This document shows positions 16,822-25,682 of a stretch of 64,000 bases of DNA, piece after piece. Source of the stretch: an uncultured Bacteroidales bacterium (GTDB lineage Bacteria > Bacteroidota > Bacteroidia > Bacteroidales > UBA932). The notes below the pieces were generated by a model. The model worked only from the letters and a program-made list of their open reading frames with translations, ran no database searches and was not told the DNA's origin. Position numbers and translations under genes: made by a program. The DNA lies in the NCBI GenBank assembly GCA_944325435.1, contig CALVAC010000002.1, positions 62,001 to 126,000 of the forward strand, written 5' to 3'. Each line of letters begins with the position of its first letter. The stretch's first letter is position 1.

Positions 16822-17537
16822 ACGGTGATGTCGATAAGTGGTTAGGTTCAGGAGCCGGGGTCCGGGAAGGGCTCCGGCTTTTGGGCATATATGCCCCGAA
16901 CAGGCATCTCGACCGTCTGGTCAGGCTTGCTCCGGAGCGGTACGGCTACCTGCTGAAACAGCGGCTGTCGAAGTTCGCCTCCAGCCCTGGGATGGAAGCC
17001 CTATCCCGACCGCGCAGACCGGGGGCGTTCCGGGAACAGTGGCTGTTCCTTTCCGAGCCGGACTGTCCGGCGGAGCTGAAGGTGCTTGCCGCTGACAAGA
17101 TCTCTGCATACTGGAATTATGTCGAGGGTCACGAGCAGCTATGGAGCTGCCGGTCTCTGGAGGAGTGCTATGAAACTGCAAGAAAAGTCGTGGAAAATTT
17201 CTTGCAGAATCGCAGAATAGAGGATGAATTCTGCAACTGGCGCGACAGACATGTCTTGCTGGGAAAACACCCTGTCTTCCGTCAGTCCAGGCGACTTCGG
17301 GAACTGCGTTCCCTCTCGATAGTGGAGCTGATGAGGAAGAAGAAAAATCTCGAAGGTGCGATCTGGAGAGTGAAGGACGAGATACGCAAGGGTGACCGGC
17401 CTCACCTGCTGGCGTCGAGGGAACGGCGGCTGCAGGAGAAGGAGGAGCAGCTGGCGGAAGTCGAGAGGATGATACAGTCATACGAGGATGAATATGGAAG
17501 GAGGAAAGACAAGGCTGCCCGTGCAGCTGACAGATGA
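16818..17537 (+). CDS. Hypothetical protein upstream of terminase, 239 aa
   Basis: It is coupled to the preceding gene (ATGA overlap) and overlaps the small-terminase start by 50 bases. The protein is basic, with a long C-terminal coiled coil (about 165-235: KKKNLEGAIWRVKDEIRKG and following). This may mediate assembly with the packaging machinery. No family is recognised. Confidence 0.55.
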   Translation: MNGDVDKWLGSGAGVREGLRLLGIYAPNRHLDRLVRLAPERYGYLLKQRLSKFASSPGMEALSRPRRPGAFREQWLFLSEPDCPAELKVLAADKISAYWNYVEGHEQLWSCRSLEECYETARKVVENFLQNRRIEDEFCNWRDRHVLLGKHPVFRQSRRLRELRSLSIVELMRKKKNLEGAIWRVKDEIRKGDRPHLLASRERRLQEKEEQLAEVERMIQSYEDEYGRRKDKAARAADR

Positions 17538-18432
17538 GCAGAAGGAGAAGATCCGCTATCTTGCCGCTCTTGGCTGGACAGACCAGGAGCTGGCCGGATG
17601 GCTTGGCATGGACCTGTCCGACTTCGTGGCCGAGTGCTCCGCCCATGGCAGCGAACTTCACCGTCTGGTCACCCAGGGACAGCTGCAGAAGAGGGCGGAG
17701 ATAGAGATCGGTATCGCACGGTCTGCCGAGAAGGGGGATATGGACTCCTTCAAGGCGTTCCGTGACATCGTGCGAGACAAATCCTTCAGCATCTCCAAGC
17801 TTGACCTGTTCGGCGGCCCGGAGGACGAGGGCGCGTTCCAGCGGATACAGGAGTATATCGCCTCTGGCTCGTCCCGTGACCTGTCCCCTGATGAGCAGGT
17901 ATATATCGACATGCTTCTGATGATACATTCCCTTGACGGCAGGTATGGCAAGAGAAAGGTGGTGAAGTTTCTGACGGGCGAGCCGTTCCGCTTCAGCTAT
18001 TCCCGGGCTGTGGATATGTACAGCGAGGCTACGGAGATGTTCTTCTGTGACCGCAATGTGTCACGGAAGGCTCTGCGCAACAAGATTGCCGAACAGTACG
18101 ATACACTCTATCACCTGACAGTGCAGTCTGCCAAGACTCCGCTTGATTACAGGATAGCGGCGGAGATACTGGAGAGGGAGGTCAAGCTGAAGCAGCTGGA
18201 CAGGGATGACCCTCAGAAACTGGCTCCGCAGCAGTACCTGAAGCAGTACAGGGTGCTGACCACCGACCCGAAGAGCATAGGGCTTCCTCCGGCCAACAGG
18301 GATGTGCTGGCCGCCCAGATCGACGCGATGCAGGTGCCGGAACAGACCAAGGGCCGGCTGCGGATGGAGGCGGGCATACAGGATGTGGACATAGTAAAGA
18401 TACTTGACAATGTCGTACAGGAAGAAGGTTAA
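17488..18432 (+). CDS. Probable small terminase subunit
   Basis: This 314-residue protein (alternative start ATG 17494) begins with an HTH-like segment (LAALGWTDQELAGWLGMDL). Helical regions follow that are typical of DNA-recognising small terminases, including AEIEIGIARSAEKGDMDSFK. It overlaps the large-terminase start by 23 bases, the standard TerS-TerL order. Role inferred from the HTH and the neighbour. Confidence 0.7.
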   Translation: MNMEGGKTRLPVQLTDEQKEKIRYLAALGWTDQELAGWLGMDLSDFVAECSAHGSELHRLVTQGQLQKRAEIEIGIARSAEKGDMDSFKAFRDIVRDKSFSISKLDLFGGPEDEGAFQRIQEYIASGSSRDLSPDEQVYIDMLLMIHSLDGRYGKRKVVKFLTGEPFRFSYSRAVDMYSEATEMFFCDRNVSRKALRNKIAEQYDTLYHLTVQSAKTPLDYRIAAEILEREVKLKQLDRDDPQKLAPQQYLKQYRVLTTDPKSIGLPPANRDVLAAQIDAMQVPEQTKGRLRMEAGIQDVDIVKILDNVVQEEG

Positions 18433-20188
18433 GCTCGACAGTACCGAGGCTGCATCCGTGCAGTTCCAGAACCTTTTCGCGCAGCTGGTCTCCCTGGTGG
18501 GGGCACGCAAGACCTACTGCGAGCTGGGGCGCGGCTCTGCCAAGACTACCGATGTGCAGTGCGAACGCCTGGTGGATGTGATGTATGACATGCCCGGTGC
18601 TCCGTGTGCATGGGTGGCCGACACTTTCCAGAACCTGACGACAAACATTCTTCCCTCCGTTCTGGAGGGACTTGAGCGCAAGGGCTTCAGGGAAGGGGTG
18701 CACTTCGTCATCGAGAAGGAGCCGCCCGTATTCACAGAGGCCGAGAAGTCGGATCTGCCGGACTGGCTCCGTCCCCATTTCTGGAAACCGTACAACCGGC
18801 TGGTGTCCTACAAGAGGACGATGGTGTTCTTCACCGGGCTCAATATCCGGTTCGGTTCTCTCGACAGGCCGTCTACCCTTGCCGGAGCCTCGTATGTGTT
18901 CGTGTTCGGGGACGAGACAAAGTATTTCCGGGAGGAGAAGATAGCCAACCTGCTGAAGGCGGTCAGGGGTTACCGTCTCGAATACGGAGACAGCGTGTTC
19001 TACCGTGGGGTCTCATTCACCTCCGATGTCGCTGATCCGTCCCATATCGGGGAATATGACTGGATGCAGAAGAATGCCGCGGCCATGGATGTCGATGCGG
19101 TGCTTCTGGTGATGCGTGCAGGCATGGTCTACAACGAGGCTCTGCAGGAATATGTCGCCGCCAAGGACAGGTGGCTGCGGACAAAGGATATGGCGGACCT
19201 GACCGAATGCCGCAACAAGCTCCGTATTGCCAACCTCTGGAGGGAACGGTGGGTGAAGCTCCGCAAGATGCCGTCTGCAGATACTTTCTATATCCGTGCC
19301 TCCTCCTATGTCAATGCCGACATACTTACTCCTGAATGGTTCGCCGATGCGATATCCGGCCAGCTCTCTGATGTGAAGACCGCGATACTGTCCATGCGTC
19401 CGGAACTGGATTCGGGCGCACGCTTCTACACCGCACTCGATGAGAGGCATTTCTACTATGACGGGATAGACGAGACGGCGGCCGAGAGGTTCGGTCTGCT
19501 CGATGAGGAGGACTGCACAGTGCTCCGGTATCTGGACAGGGACAGGCTGCTGAAGCTGGGTGTGGACTTCGGCAACATGTGCTCCATGTGTATAGCCCAG
19601 GATGACTACAGGGAGGGACACAATGTGCTGCGGATACTGAAGTTCCTGTACACGCTTCCTCCGGACTATGTCGAGGATCTCGGCAGGAAGTTCCGTAAGT
19701 TCTTTGCCGCACACCGCAACAGGGTGGTGCAGCTCTACTATGACAGGGCGGGCAATACCTACAAGGATGTCAAGGAGGACCAGGTCTCCAAGTTGAAGCA
19801 CTCGATAGAGTATGACGAACAGGGCAGGCGCACCGGATGGGCGGTGTCCCTGATGTCCCTTAACCAGGGCAACATACCCCAGAACGAGGAATACCATTTC
19901 ATGCAGGAGATGCTGGGCGAACGCAATTCGCGTCTGCCTGTGGTGAAGATAGACGCATACGCGGCCAAGCCCCTCAAGCTGTCGCTCCAGCTGGCACGCA
20001 CCAAGGTAAAGAACGGTGTGGTGTATAAGGACAAGTCATCCGAGAGGCTGCCAGCAGACCAGCTGCCCACCAAGTCCACCAATCCATCGGATGCATTCAA
20101 GTATCTGCTCATGACAAAGGAGAACCGGCGCATCTTCCGCTCGCGTCCGGCAGGCTCGACGCTGCTGGCTGATCCCATGATAAAGTAG
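18410..20188 (+). CDS. terL: Large terminase subunit (packaging ATPase-nuclease)
   Basis: The ATG at 18410 is preferred over a TTG six bases earlier, giving 592 residues. The ATPase half has a Walker A-like GRGSAKTT (about residues 40-47) and a Walker B segment YVFVFGDE. The RNase H-like nuclease half has acidic sites in GVDFGNM, LYYDRAGN and DAFKYLL. It drives DNA into the prohead through the portal. Its distance from the portal gene (22507) is due to the inserted protease cargo and RNA cassette B. Confidence 0.88.
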   Translation: MSYRKKVKLDSTEAASVQFQNLFAQLVSLVGARKTYCELGRGSAKTTDVQCERLVDVMYDMPGAPCAWVADTFQNLTTNILPSVLEGLERKGFREGVHFVIEKEPPVFTEAEKSDLPDWLRPHFWKPYNRLVSYKRTMVFFTGLNIRFGSLDRPSTLAGASYVFVFGDETKYFREEKIANLLKAVRGYRLEYGDSVFYRGVSFTSDVADPSHIGEYDWMQKNAAAMDVDAVLLVMRAGMVYNEALQEYVAAKDRWLRTKDMADLTECRNKLRIANLWRERWVKLRKMPSADTFYIRASSYVNADILTPEWFADAISGQLSDVKTAILSMRPELDSGARFYTALDERHFYYDGIDETAAERFGLLDEEDCTVLRYLDRDRLLKLGVDFGNMCSMCIAQDDYREGHNVLRILKFLYTLPPDYVEDLGRKFRKFFAAHRNRVVQLYYDRAGNTYKDVKEDQVSKLKHSIEYDEQGRRTGWAVSLMSLNQGNIPQNEEYHFMQEMLGERNSRLPVVKIDAYAAKPLKLSLQLARTKVKNGVVYKDKSSERLPADQLPTKSTNPSDAFKYLLMTKENRRIFRSRPAGSTLLADPMIK

Positions 20189-20487
20189 TCTGGAGGCATG
20201 TATGCCGCCATATATCACCTTTCCGGTGGGTTGCAATCGCAAATGAAGAAGAGGGCGGGCCGGGGTCTTTTCCCTCCGCGCAAAAAATTCGTTCCCGACC
20301 CTCCCCTCCATTCCGCTGCCTGTCACCGCATTCCCTGAAAATTATTCCGCAGACATCCCTCGAAATCAGCCCTTTTTGCACCCGTAATCAGCTGTTTCGC
20401 AACCGATCTCCACCGTGTTTGATGTTTAATGTTTAATAAATTTCTATATTTGCAAAAAGTAACAAACAAATAACTGTTTTGGTTATT
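20189..20487 (+). other. Intergenic region between terminase and cargo
   Basis: About 300 bases without a supported gene. The left part is GC-rich and the right part AT-rich, with the cargo promoter at 20445. No repeat or RNA structure is evident in the left part. The composition change marks the edge of the inserted cargo. Confidence 0.5.
20445..20452 (+). promoter_or_regulatory. Promoter of the protease cargo
   Basis: TATATTTG matches the -7 consensus, 36 bases before the small ORF at 20488. No well-spaced -33 TTTG is seen. Confidence 0.6.
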
Positions 20488-20670
20488 ATGAACGGAAGAT
20501 ATAATAGTCCGATAAAAGAGACTTTTGATAATTTTATGAAAGGTTATTCTCCATCAGAATTTGTCGATAAGGAATGGAGGATGCAGGATGGACTTTATCA
20601 GCAATATACCATCTATAAGAACGATGTGCCTGGAGTTTCAGGGACAATGTCATCTGTAAAGGCTTTGTAG
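20488..20670 (+). CDS. Small protein upstream of the SDH-type protease, 60 aa
   Basis: The ATG at 20488 (MNGRYNSPIKETFDNFMKGY) is preferred over a TTG nine bases earlier. The protein is short and aromatic-rich and directly precedes the protease gene with a 3-base gap. It may be a partner or regulator of the protease. No family is recognised. Confidence 0.55.
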   Translation: MNGRYNSPIKETFDNFMKGYSPSEFVDKEWRMQDGLYQQYTIYKNDVPGVSGTMSSVKAL

Positions 20671-20673
20671 GAA

Positions 20674-21573
20674 ATGAACAGTTGGAGTGAATTGCTGGAG
20701 GCATCCCAGAAAGCGTTGATAGGGTCTAAAAATCCTAATGCCGGGGTGCAGTTCCTGATTGATAAGAAGAAGGGATTCATAAAAGATCTGTCGGAGCATA
20801 CAGGAAGGAATACCATATTGTATTTTTCGTCATTTTTACATAAGAGATCGAGCGATACGAGTATCAATGATAAGGATATCAATGCTTTTATGGCCAATCT
20901 CTATAATCTCGACAAAACCAAAGGACTGGATCTTATTCTTCATACACCAGGCGGAGACCTGTCGGCTACGGAGCAGATTATCCATTATTTGAAATCATAC
21001 TTTGATGGTGATGTCAGGGCTATCGTCCCCCAGATGTCGATGTCTGCCGGTTCAATGATCGCCGTATCATGCAAGTCTATCATTATGGGGCGTCAGTCTT
21101 GCCTTGGCCCTTTTGATCCTCAGTTTAACGGAGTGCCGTGCCAGTCTGCGATAAGGGAATTCTATAAGGCTGTCGATGATGTGGCTGCGAATCCGGCAAG
21201 TCTGGGCTTGTGGCAGACTATTATATCCAAACTGAATCCTACTTTCCTTGCTCTGTGTGAACAGGCAGATCAGCTTTCTGAGGAGTTGACGGAATCGATA
21301 TTGTTAGACAAACAGTTGGATAATGAAGGCAAGAAGAAGATAAAAGATGTGTTTCAGAAGAATGAAAACAGTAAAATTCACAGCAGGCACATCAATAGGG
21401 ACAAATGCAAGGATGCAGGTCTGAATATCATTGATTTGGAAGATGATCAGAAAATGCAGGATCTGGTTCTCGGAATTCATCATTGCTGTATGATATTGGG
21501 GGAACAAAGCAATATCTTGAAAATCGTGGAAAACAATATAGGCGGTGGTTATATCAACCAGTCCCGACAATAG
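20674..21573 (+). CDS. SDH/ClpP-SppA-like serine protease, cargo gene
   Basis: This 299-residue protein has the crotonase/ClpP-type core. LDLILHTPGGDLSATEQI forms the oxyanion and substrate strand, QMSMSAGSMIAVSC contains the likely nucleophilic Ser, and GRQSCLGPFDPQFNG follows. The pattern fits the SDH_protease family. No signal peptide or membrane segment is seen, so it acts in the cytoplasm. It is AT-rich compared with the flanking virion genes and has its own promoter and terminator, so it is cargo rather than a virion gene. A defence or stress role is possible but unproven. Confidence 0.8.
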   Translation: MNSWSELLEASQKALIGSKNPNAGVQFLIDKKKGFIKDLSEHTGRNTILYFSSFLHKRSSDTSINDKDINAFMANLYNLDKTKGLDLILHTPGGDLSATEQIIHYLKSYFDGDVRAIVPQMSMSAGSMIAVSCKSIIMGRQSCLGPFDPQFNGVPCQSAIREFYKAVDDVAANPASLGLWQTIISKLNPTFLALCEQADQLSEELTESILLDKQLDNEGKKKIKDVFQKNENSKIHSRHINRDKCKDAGLNIIDLEDDQKMQDLVLGIHHCCMILGEQSNILKIVENNIGGGYINQSRQ

Positions 21574-21605
21574 TGCCTGTGTAGTATTGACAGGCTGCTG
21601 CACTT

Positions 21606-21623
21606 GCCCCTCTTCGGAGGGGC
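21606..21623 (+). terminator. Terminator of the protease cargo
   Basis: GCCCCTC and GAGGGGC form a stem with a TTCG loop, followed by five T. RNA cassette B starts immediately downstream. Confidence 0.85.
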
Positions 21624-21629
21624 TTTTTG

Positions 21630-21660
21630 TTTGGTTTTTCGGAATTTGTTGCTACCTTTG
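21630..21660 (+). promoter_or_regulatory. Promoter of RNA cassette B
   Basis: TTTG (21630-21633), a 19-base spacer and TACCTTTG (21653-21660) make a complete Bacteroidetes promoter. The promoter region, including the TTTTTCGG segment, is identical to that of cassette C. Confidence 0.85.
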
Positions 21661-21665
21661 CCGTT

Positions 21666-21847
21666 GCTCATAACTCATACATATATATCTATCTTTTCTG
21701 CCGTGTGTATTTTCACCAGAAAAATAGATGATTGCCCTGCATACGGTGGATTCCGCCCTGGAAACTTGGCGGACAAATTACGGCAGAATATGTTGTGAGT
21801 TGTGAGCACCACCTAAGTGCAGGGCTTTCATTGCAATATGTTGTATT
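21666..21847 (+). ncRNA. Tagged leader RNA, copy B
   Basis: The layout is as in copy A. The 5' tag is 21666-21681 (GCTCATAACTCATACA). P1 pairs 21687-21700 with 21717-21729, P2 21734-21741 with 21818-21825, P3 21745-21749 with 21809-21813, and P4 21753-21757 with 21768-21772. The pseudoknot strands are 21698-21704 and 21780-21786. The antitag TGTTGTGAGTTGTGAGC (21791-21807) is exactly complementary to the gene tag at 21850-21866. It pairs with the 5' tag over 14 bases including two G-U pairs. The tag differs completely from copy A. Confidence 0.85.
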
Positions 21848-22150
21848 ATGCTCACAACTCACAACAATGGACTCCCGTACGGGATGTCGAATGTCACGAA
21901 TCCGGCCTTCATCCAGGCGGCACAGTTTCTTTATGCCCAGTATCCGGGGATCTACAAGATGCGTATCAAGCACAAGGGACGGACAAGAAGGTCCGTAATG
22001 ATCCGTGTGTACAGCGGCACCGGTCTCCAGCGTACGAAGGCGTGCAAGGGCTACAGCCTTGCGTCTGCTGTGGCGAACCTGATGCAGTGTATCAAGAAGG
22101 ACCGTGACCTGCTCGGCCGTCTGACCCATCCGGAGCGGTTCGTCAGCTGA
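21848..22150 (+). CDS. Basic cassette protein, copy B (100 aa)
   Basis: It starts MLTTHNNGLPYGMSN; codons 1-6 come from the RNA tag. The rest matches copies A and D nearly residue for residue while many third codon positions differ. The protein is basic and has no recognised family. It ends with a terminator at 22171. The start codon lies one base before the tag, so the tag-antitag duplex would cover initiation. Confidence 0.8.
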   Translation: MLTTHNNGLPYGMSNVTNPAFIQAAQFLYAQYPGIYKMRIKHKGRTRRSVMIRVYSGTGLQRTKACKGYSLASAVANLMQCIKKDRDLLGRLTHPERFVS

Positions 22151-22170
22151 GATTGTCTGTCATGTATATG

Positions 22171-22190
22171 GGGTGGGCTTCGGTCCGCCC
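22171..22190 (+). terminator. Terminator with TTCG loop, copy 3
   Basis: The hairpin is as at 9978 with one C-to-T change in the stem, followed by TTTT. It ends cassette B. Confidence 0.8.
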
Positions 22191-22225
22191 TTTTCTGTGT
22201 CCTTTCACTCCGTGAGGGGGCTGTG

Positions 22226-22233
22226 TACCTTTG
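22226..22233 (+). promoter_or_regulatory. Promoter of the portal operon, possibly leaderless
   Basis: TACCTTTG lies only four bases before the start codon at 22238, so a transcript from it would be leaderless or nearly so. It restarts virion-gene transcription after cassette B. Confidence 0.5.
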
Positions 22234-22237
22234 TGCC

Positions 22238-22510
22238 ATGGATCTGTATGATGCCATACACGAGATGAGGAGGCTGTCGGCCGAGGGTGTGCCTTTCGGC
22301 TTCTCGTTCATGTCGTACAATGCCAGTACGGGGACGAGCGAGGGTGTGGTCGAGGTGCGTCATGCGAGGCTGAGGAAGCGTGAGCGGGTGGAGCATCACC
22401 GGGATGCTCCGATTGTGGAGGCGTATCTGGATCTGGACACGATGCAGCCGAGGCGGTTCTACCAGCCGCTGCTGATGTCTTTCAACGGTGAAAAGGTCGT
22501 TTTGCAATGA
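22238..22510 (+). CDS. Hypothetical protein upstream of portal, 90 aa
   Basis: The ATG at 22238 (MDLYDAIHEMRRLSAEG) is preferred over an upstream codon inside the promoter. The protein has a strand-rich middle (FGFSFMSYNASTGTSEG) and ends EKVVLQ. It overlaps the portal start by four bases. Its position suggests a small head protein; no family recognised. Confidence 0.6.
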   Translation: MDLYDAIHEMRRLSAEGVPFGFSFMSYNASTGTSEGVVEVRHARLRKRERVEHHRDAPIVEAYLDLDTMQPRRFYQPLLMSFNGEKVVLQ

Positions 22511-23862
22511 GCAAGGTCAACAGGATATCACAGCATTCATACGCCCTGACGCTTGATGACGGCAGGGTATATACCCTTTCCAGCGGTCGTTACGGCGGTC
22601 TGGATTCGCTGGTGTGGTCGGTGGGCGGCCATAACTGGGAACTGATGCCCCAGGTTGTCGGTGGCTACAGGGTGGTGCCGTACGGGAGCGACAACAGGCT
22701 GCCGGTGCGGCTGAGGGACATTATCGGTGACAACAATCTGGTGCCGGGTATTCTGGAGCGGCAGATGGGGCTGCTGTACGGCCAGGGTCTGTTCCTGGGG
22801 CAGCGGTCGTTCGAGGAGGGGAAGATCGTGCACCGGTGGGTGGATGACCCGGAGGTGTGGTCGTGGCTGCGTGACTGGGACTGTGAGTCGTATGTGAAGG
22901 GGTGCATGACGGATTATCTGCACCTGAAGGGCTTTTTCGACCTGAAGCGGCGTGCGAGGGGCTTCCGTATTGGCAGGCAGGCGCGGATTGCGTGTCTGGA
23001 GCATGTCCCGGCGAAGGATGCCAGGCTTGAGTGGGTGGATTCGCGCAGGCTGGCGGATGTGAGGCATATCGTGGTGTCGGATTTCGAGGCCATGGAGTCG
23101 GTAGCAGGGATACGGGTGTATCCTGTGTTTGATCCGAGGGATCCGGGGAGGTATGCGGTGTCGGCTTCGTATAACCATACCTGTTCGTTTTCGAGGGATT
23201 TCTATTCAGTGCCGTCGTACTGGGGTGCACTGAAGTGGATTGTGAGGGGTTCGGAGATCCCGACAATCTTCAAATATGTGACGGACAACGGCATCAATCT
23301 GGCGTACCATATCCAGTCTCCTCCGGAGTACTGGGACGAGAAGAGGGATGTGCTGCGGAGGCTGCATCCGGACTGGGATGACATCAAGGTGGAGGAGGCG
23401 ATTTCGGATCTGACGGGCAAGCTGCTGCAGAGCATGACGGAGGTGCTGTCGGGCAAGGAGAATGCGGGGAAGTTCATCCATACTTCGTATGTGATGAGCC
23501 CGAACGGGGAGCGTCTGGAGTGGAAGATCGAGGCGATCGACCAGAAGATCCGTGATTTCGTGGAGTCGCAGCTGAAGATCAGCGAGGCTTCCGTGTCCGC
23601 GATCACTTCGGGGATGGGGCTGCATCCGTCCCTGTCGAATGTGATGGTGAACGGGAAGCTGGCTTCGGGGTCGGAGCTGTTGTATGCGTTCAAGCTTTAT
23701 CTGCTGTCGGATGTGGAGATTGCGTCGCGGACGATTCTGGAGCCGCTGAACCAGGCGATAGAGTTCAATTTCCCGGGGAGGAATCTGCGGCTGGCGTTCT
23801 ATCACCAGCCTCTGCAGTCGGAGGAGGCCCTGACTTCATCGGAGAGGATCAAAAACCAGTGA
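22507..23862 (+). CDS. Portal protein (probable)
   Basis: A 451-residue protein of portal size that directly starts the connector operon. It begins with strands (HSYALTLDDGRVYTLSSGRY) and has the portal-like VPYGSDNRLPVRLRDIIGDN segment. A long helical wing and stem region follows (IDQKIRDFVESQLKISEA), then a C-terminal SELLYAFKLYLLSDVEIA region. It forms the ring through which TerL packages DNA. The call rests on these features and on the gene order. Confidence 0.75.
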   Translation: MSKVNRISQHSYALTLDDGRVYTLSSGRYGGLDSLVWSVGGHNWELMPQVVGGYRVVPYGSDNRLPVRLRDIIGDNNLVPGILERQMGLLYGQGLFLGQRSFEEGKIVHRWVDDPEVWSWLRDWDCESYVKGCMTDYLHLKGFFDLKRRARGFRIGRQARIACLEHVPAKDARLEWVDSRRLADVRHIVVSDFEAMESVAGIRVYPVFDPRDPGRYAVSASYNHTCSFSRDFYSVPSYWGALKWIVRGSEIPTIFKYVTDNGINLAYHIQSPPEYWDEKRDVLRRLHPDWDDIKVEEAISDLTGKLLQSMTEVLSGKENAGKFIHTSYVMSPNGERLEWKIEAIDQKIRDFVESQLKISEASVSAITSGMGLHPSLSNVMVNGKLASGSELLYAFKLYLLSDVEIASRTILEPLNQAIEFNFPGRNLRLAFYHQPLQSEEALTSSERIKNQ

Positions 23863-23865
23863 TAT

Positions 23866-24792
23866 ATGCTGTTCAATATCAATGACAGGGGCTCGGAGGA
23901 GCTGAACCGTCTTACGGGGACTTTCTATGCGTCTAACCGGTTCTCGCTGATCGAGGGGGAGCTGGCGGCTGCCATGAGGGAGGTGTCGCATCTGGTGGGT
24001 GCGGAGGTGATGGCGAAGGCCGAGAAGTGCTATATGGAGGGGACGGATGAGGAGTTCGTGGATGCGGTGCGTCTGCCTGTGGCTCTGCTTGCGGTGTTGA
24101 GGTGGTCCGCCCTGGTGGATGTGAGCCATGAGGATTCGGGGCGCAAGAGGAAGGTGGATGACAATGAGAAGCTGCCGTTCGAGTGGATGATCGACAGGGA
24201 TGACAGGGCGATGAGGGAGAGGTATTACCGGTCCCTTGATGCCATGTATGAGTATCTGGAGACCAATTGTGCCGAGCTGTGGTACAAGTCTCCTGTGCGG
24301 AAGCTGCTGGAGGAGTCGATTGTGGGGTCTCTGGAGGAGTTCGAGTCGGTGTATCCGATCGATCACAGCTGGTATGTGTTCTATATGATGCAGTGCCTGG
24401 TGGTGGAGTGCCAGAGGCTGGAGGTGCGGAAGGTGTTCGGTGATGAGGCGTGGGCGAGGGTGGTGCCTTCGGAGCCAGGTGTGGAGCCGGACGGGATGCT
24501 GCTGTATCTGGCGCAGAGGCTTGCCGTGCTTGGTGCGGTGGTGAAGGCGGTGGAGAGGTGGTCGCTGGCGGCGTTCCCTCTGGAGATTGCGCGGCGTTTT
24601 TCTCCGTCGTACCAGGGCAACCGGGAGAGCAGTGCGGCTTCTGCAGATGAGATTGACAGGTATCTGGCAGGATTGCGCGGTCAGATGGCTGCGATTGTGG
24701 ATGAGGTGCATGATGTGGTGAACGGGGTGCAGGAGGATGTGTCTGTGCTGCCGGAGAATTGCCGTAGGAACAAGTTTTTCACGACCCTATGA
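23866..24792 (+). CDS. DUF6712-like phage structural protein, 308 aa
   Basis: The protein is largely helical, with LNRLTGTFYASNRFSLIEGE at the start, and resembles DUF6712 proteins that follow the portal in Bacteroidales phages. The next gene overlaps its end by four bases. A connector or adaptor role is likely but not shown. Confidence 0.55.
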   Translation: MLFNINDRGSEELNRLTGTFYASNRFSLIEGELAAAMREVSHLVGAEVMAKAEKCYMEGTDEEFVDAVRLPVALLAVLRWSALVDVSHEDSGRKRKVDDNEKLPFEWMIDRDDRAMRERYYRSLDAMYEYLETNCAELWYKSPVRKLLEESIVGSLEEFESVYPIDHSWYVFYMMQCLVVECQRLEVRKVFGDEAWARVVPSEPGVEPDGMLLYLAQRLAVLGAVVKAVERWSLAAFPLEIARRFSPSYQGNRESSAASADEIDRYLAGLRGQMAAIVDEVHDVVNGVQEDVSVLPENCRRNKFFTTL

Positions 24793-25682
24793 CGGAGATC
24801 GAGATATACGGGACGGGGAAGAGGGTGTCGATACCTTCCTGCTGGGATGAGATGTCGTCCGGGCAGGTGCAGTTCGTGTTCCGGCTTTATGACAGGTGCA
24901 TACGGAGGCAGATTTCTCCGCTGGAGTTCAATGTGAGGGTGCTGTATCATTTCCTCGGGCTGAAGCGGTCTGTGGGGGAGATGGTCAGGGAGCGTGTGTT
25001 TCCGGAGAGGGCGAGGAGGAAGGCGGAGAATGTGTACAGGCTTTGTGAGGAGGCTCTGGGATTCTTGTTCGCTCCGGCTGATGTGTCCAAGGGGCGGCTG
25101 TGCCTGTCGTTCGATGCGCTGGCCAATCCTATGCCGGTTGCGCGGAGGGGGCTGCGCAGGCCGCTGGTCGGGCCGGCTGATATGCTTTCGGATCTTACTT
25201 TCGGGGAGTTCCGTCATGCGGCGGTGTGTCTTGACAGTTTTTTCAGGACCGGGTCCCCGAGGCTTCTGGATGAGTGCATTGCTCATCTGTACCGTGTGAG
25301 GGTGCGGAGTGCGAACCGTGCCGGGCGCAGGGTGGCTCCGGTGTCGGCCCGGTCGGTGGGGATGGATACCGGGAGGGCCGCTTCTCTGGCTCCGTGGCAG
25401 AAGAGTCTTGTGATGATGTGGTTCTCGGCGTGTCTGAAGTATCTGCAGAGCGGTGTGGTGGCCATAGATGGGGAGCTTGTGGAGATGTCGCGGCTGTTCT
25501 CGGGGGACGGGTCGGGAGACAAGGGGTGTTCGTGGAATGATCTTCTGATAGAGATTTCGAAGGAACAGACTATCGGGAATATGGAGAGAGTGGATGAGGA
25601 GCCCCTGTTCTCGATATTCAGTATCATGTGGCATAATCATAAGGAGAGGAAGCGGTATGAGAAGATTGCAAAGGCTCGGTAG
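24789..25682 (+). CDS. Hypothetical virion-operon protein, 297 aa
   Basis: It begins MTEIEIYGTGKRVSIPSCWD and is helical afterwards, with an Arg-rich central part. It overlaps the previous gene by four bases and the next by 26. No family is recognised. Position suggests head completion or tail connection. Confidence 0.55.
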   Translation: MTEIEIYGTGKRVSIPSCWDEMSSGQVQFVFRLYDRCIRRQISPLEFNVRVLYHFLGLKRSVGEMVRERVFPERARRKAENVYRLCEEALGFLFAPADVSKGRLCLSFDALANPMPVARRGLRRPLVGPADMLSDLTFGEFRHAAVCLDSFFRTGSPRLLDECIAHLYRVRVRSANRAGRRVAPVSARSVGMDTGRAASLAPWQKSLVMMWFSACLKYLQSGVVAIDGELVEMSRLFSGDGSGDKGCSWNDLLIEISKEQTIGNMERVDEEPLFSIFSIMWHNHKERKRYEKIAKAR

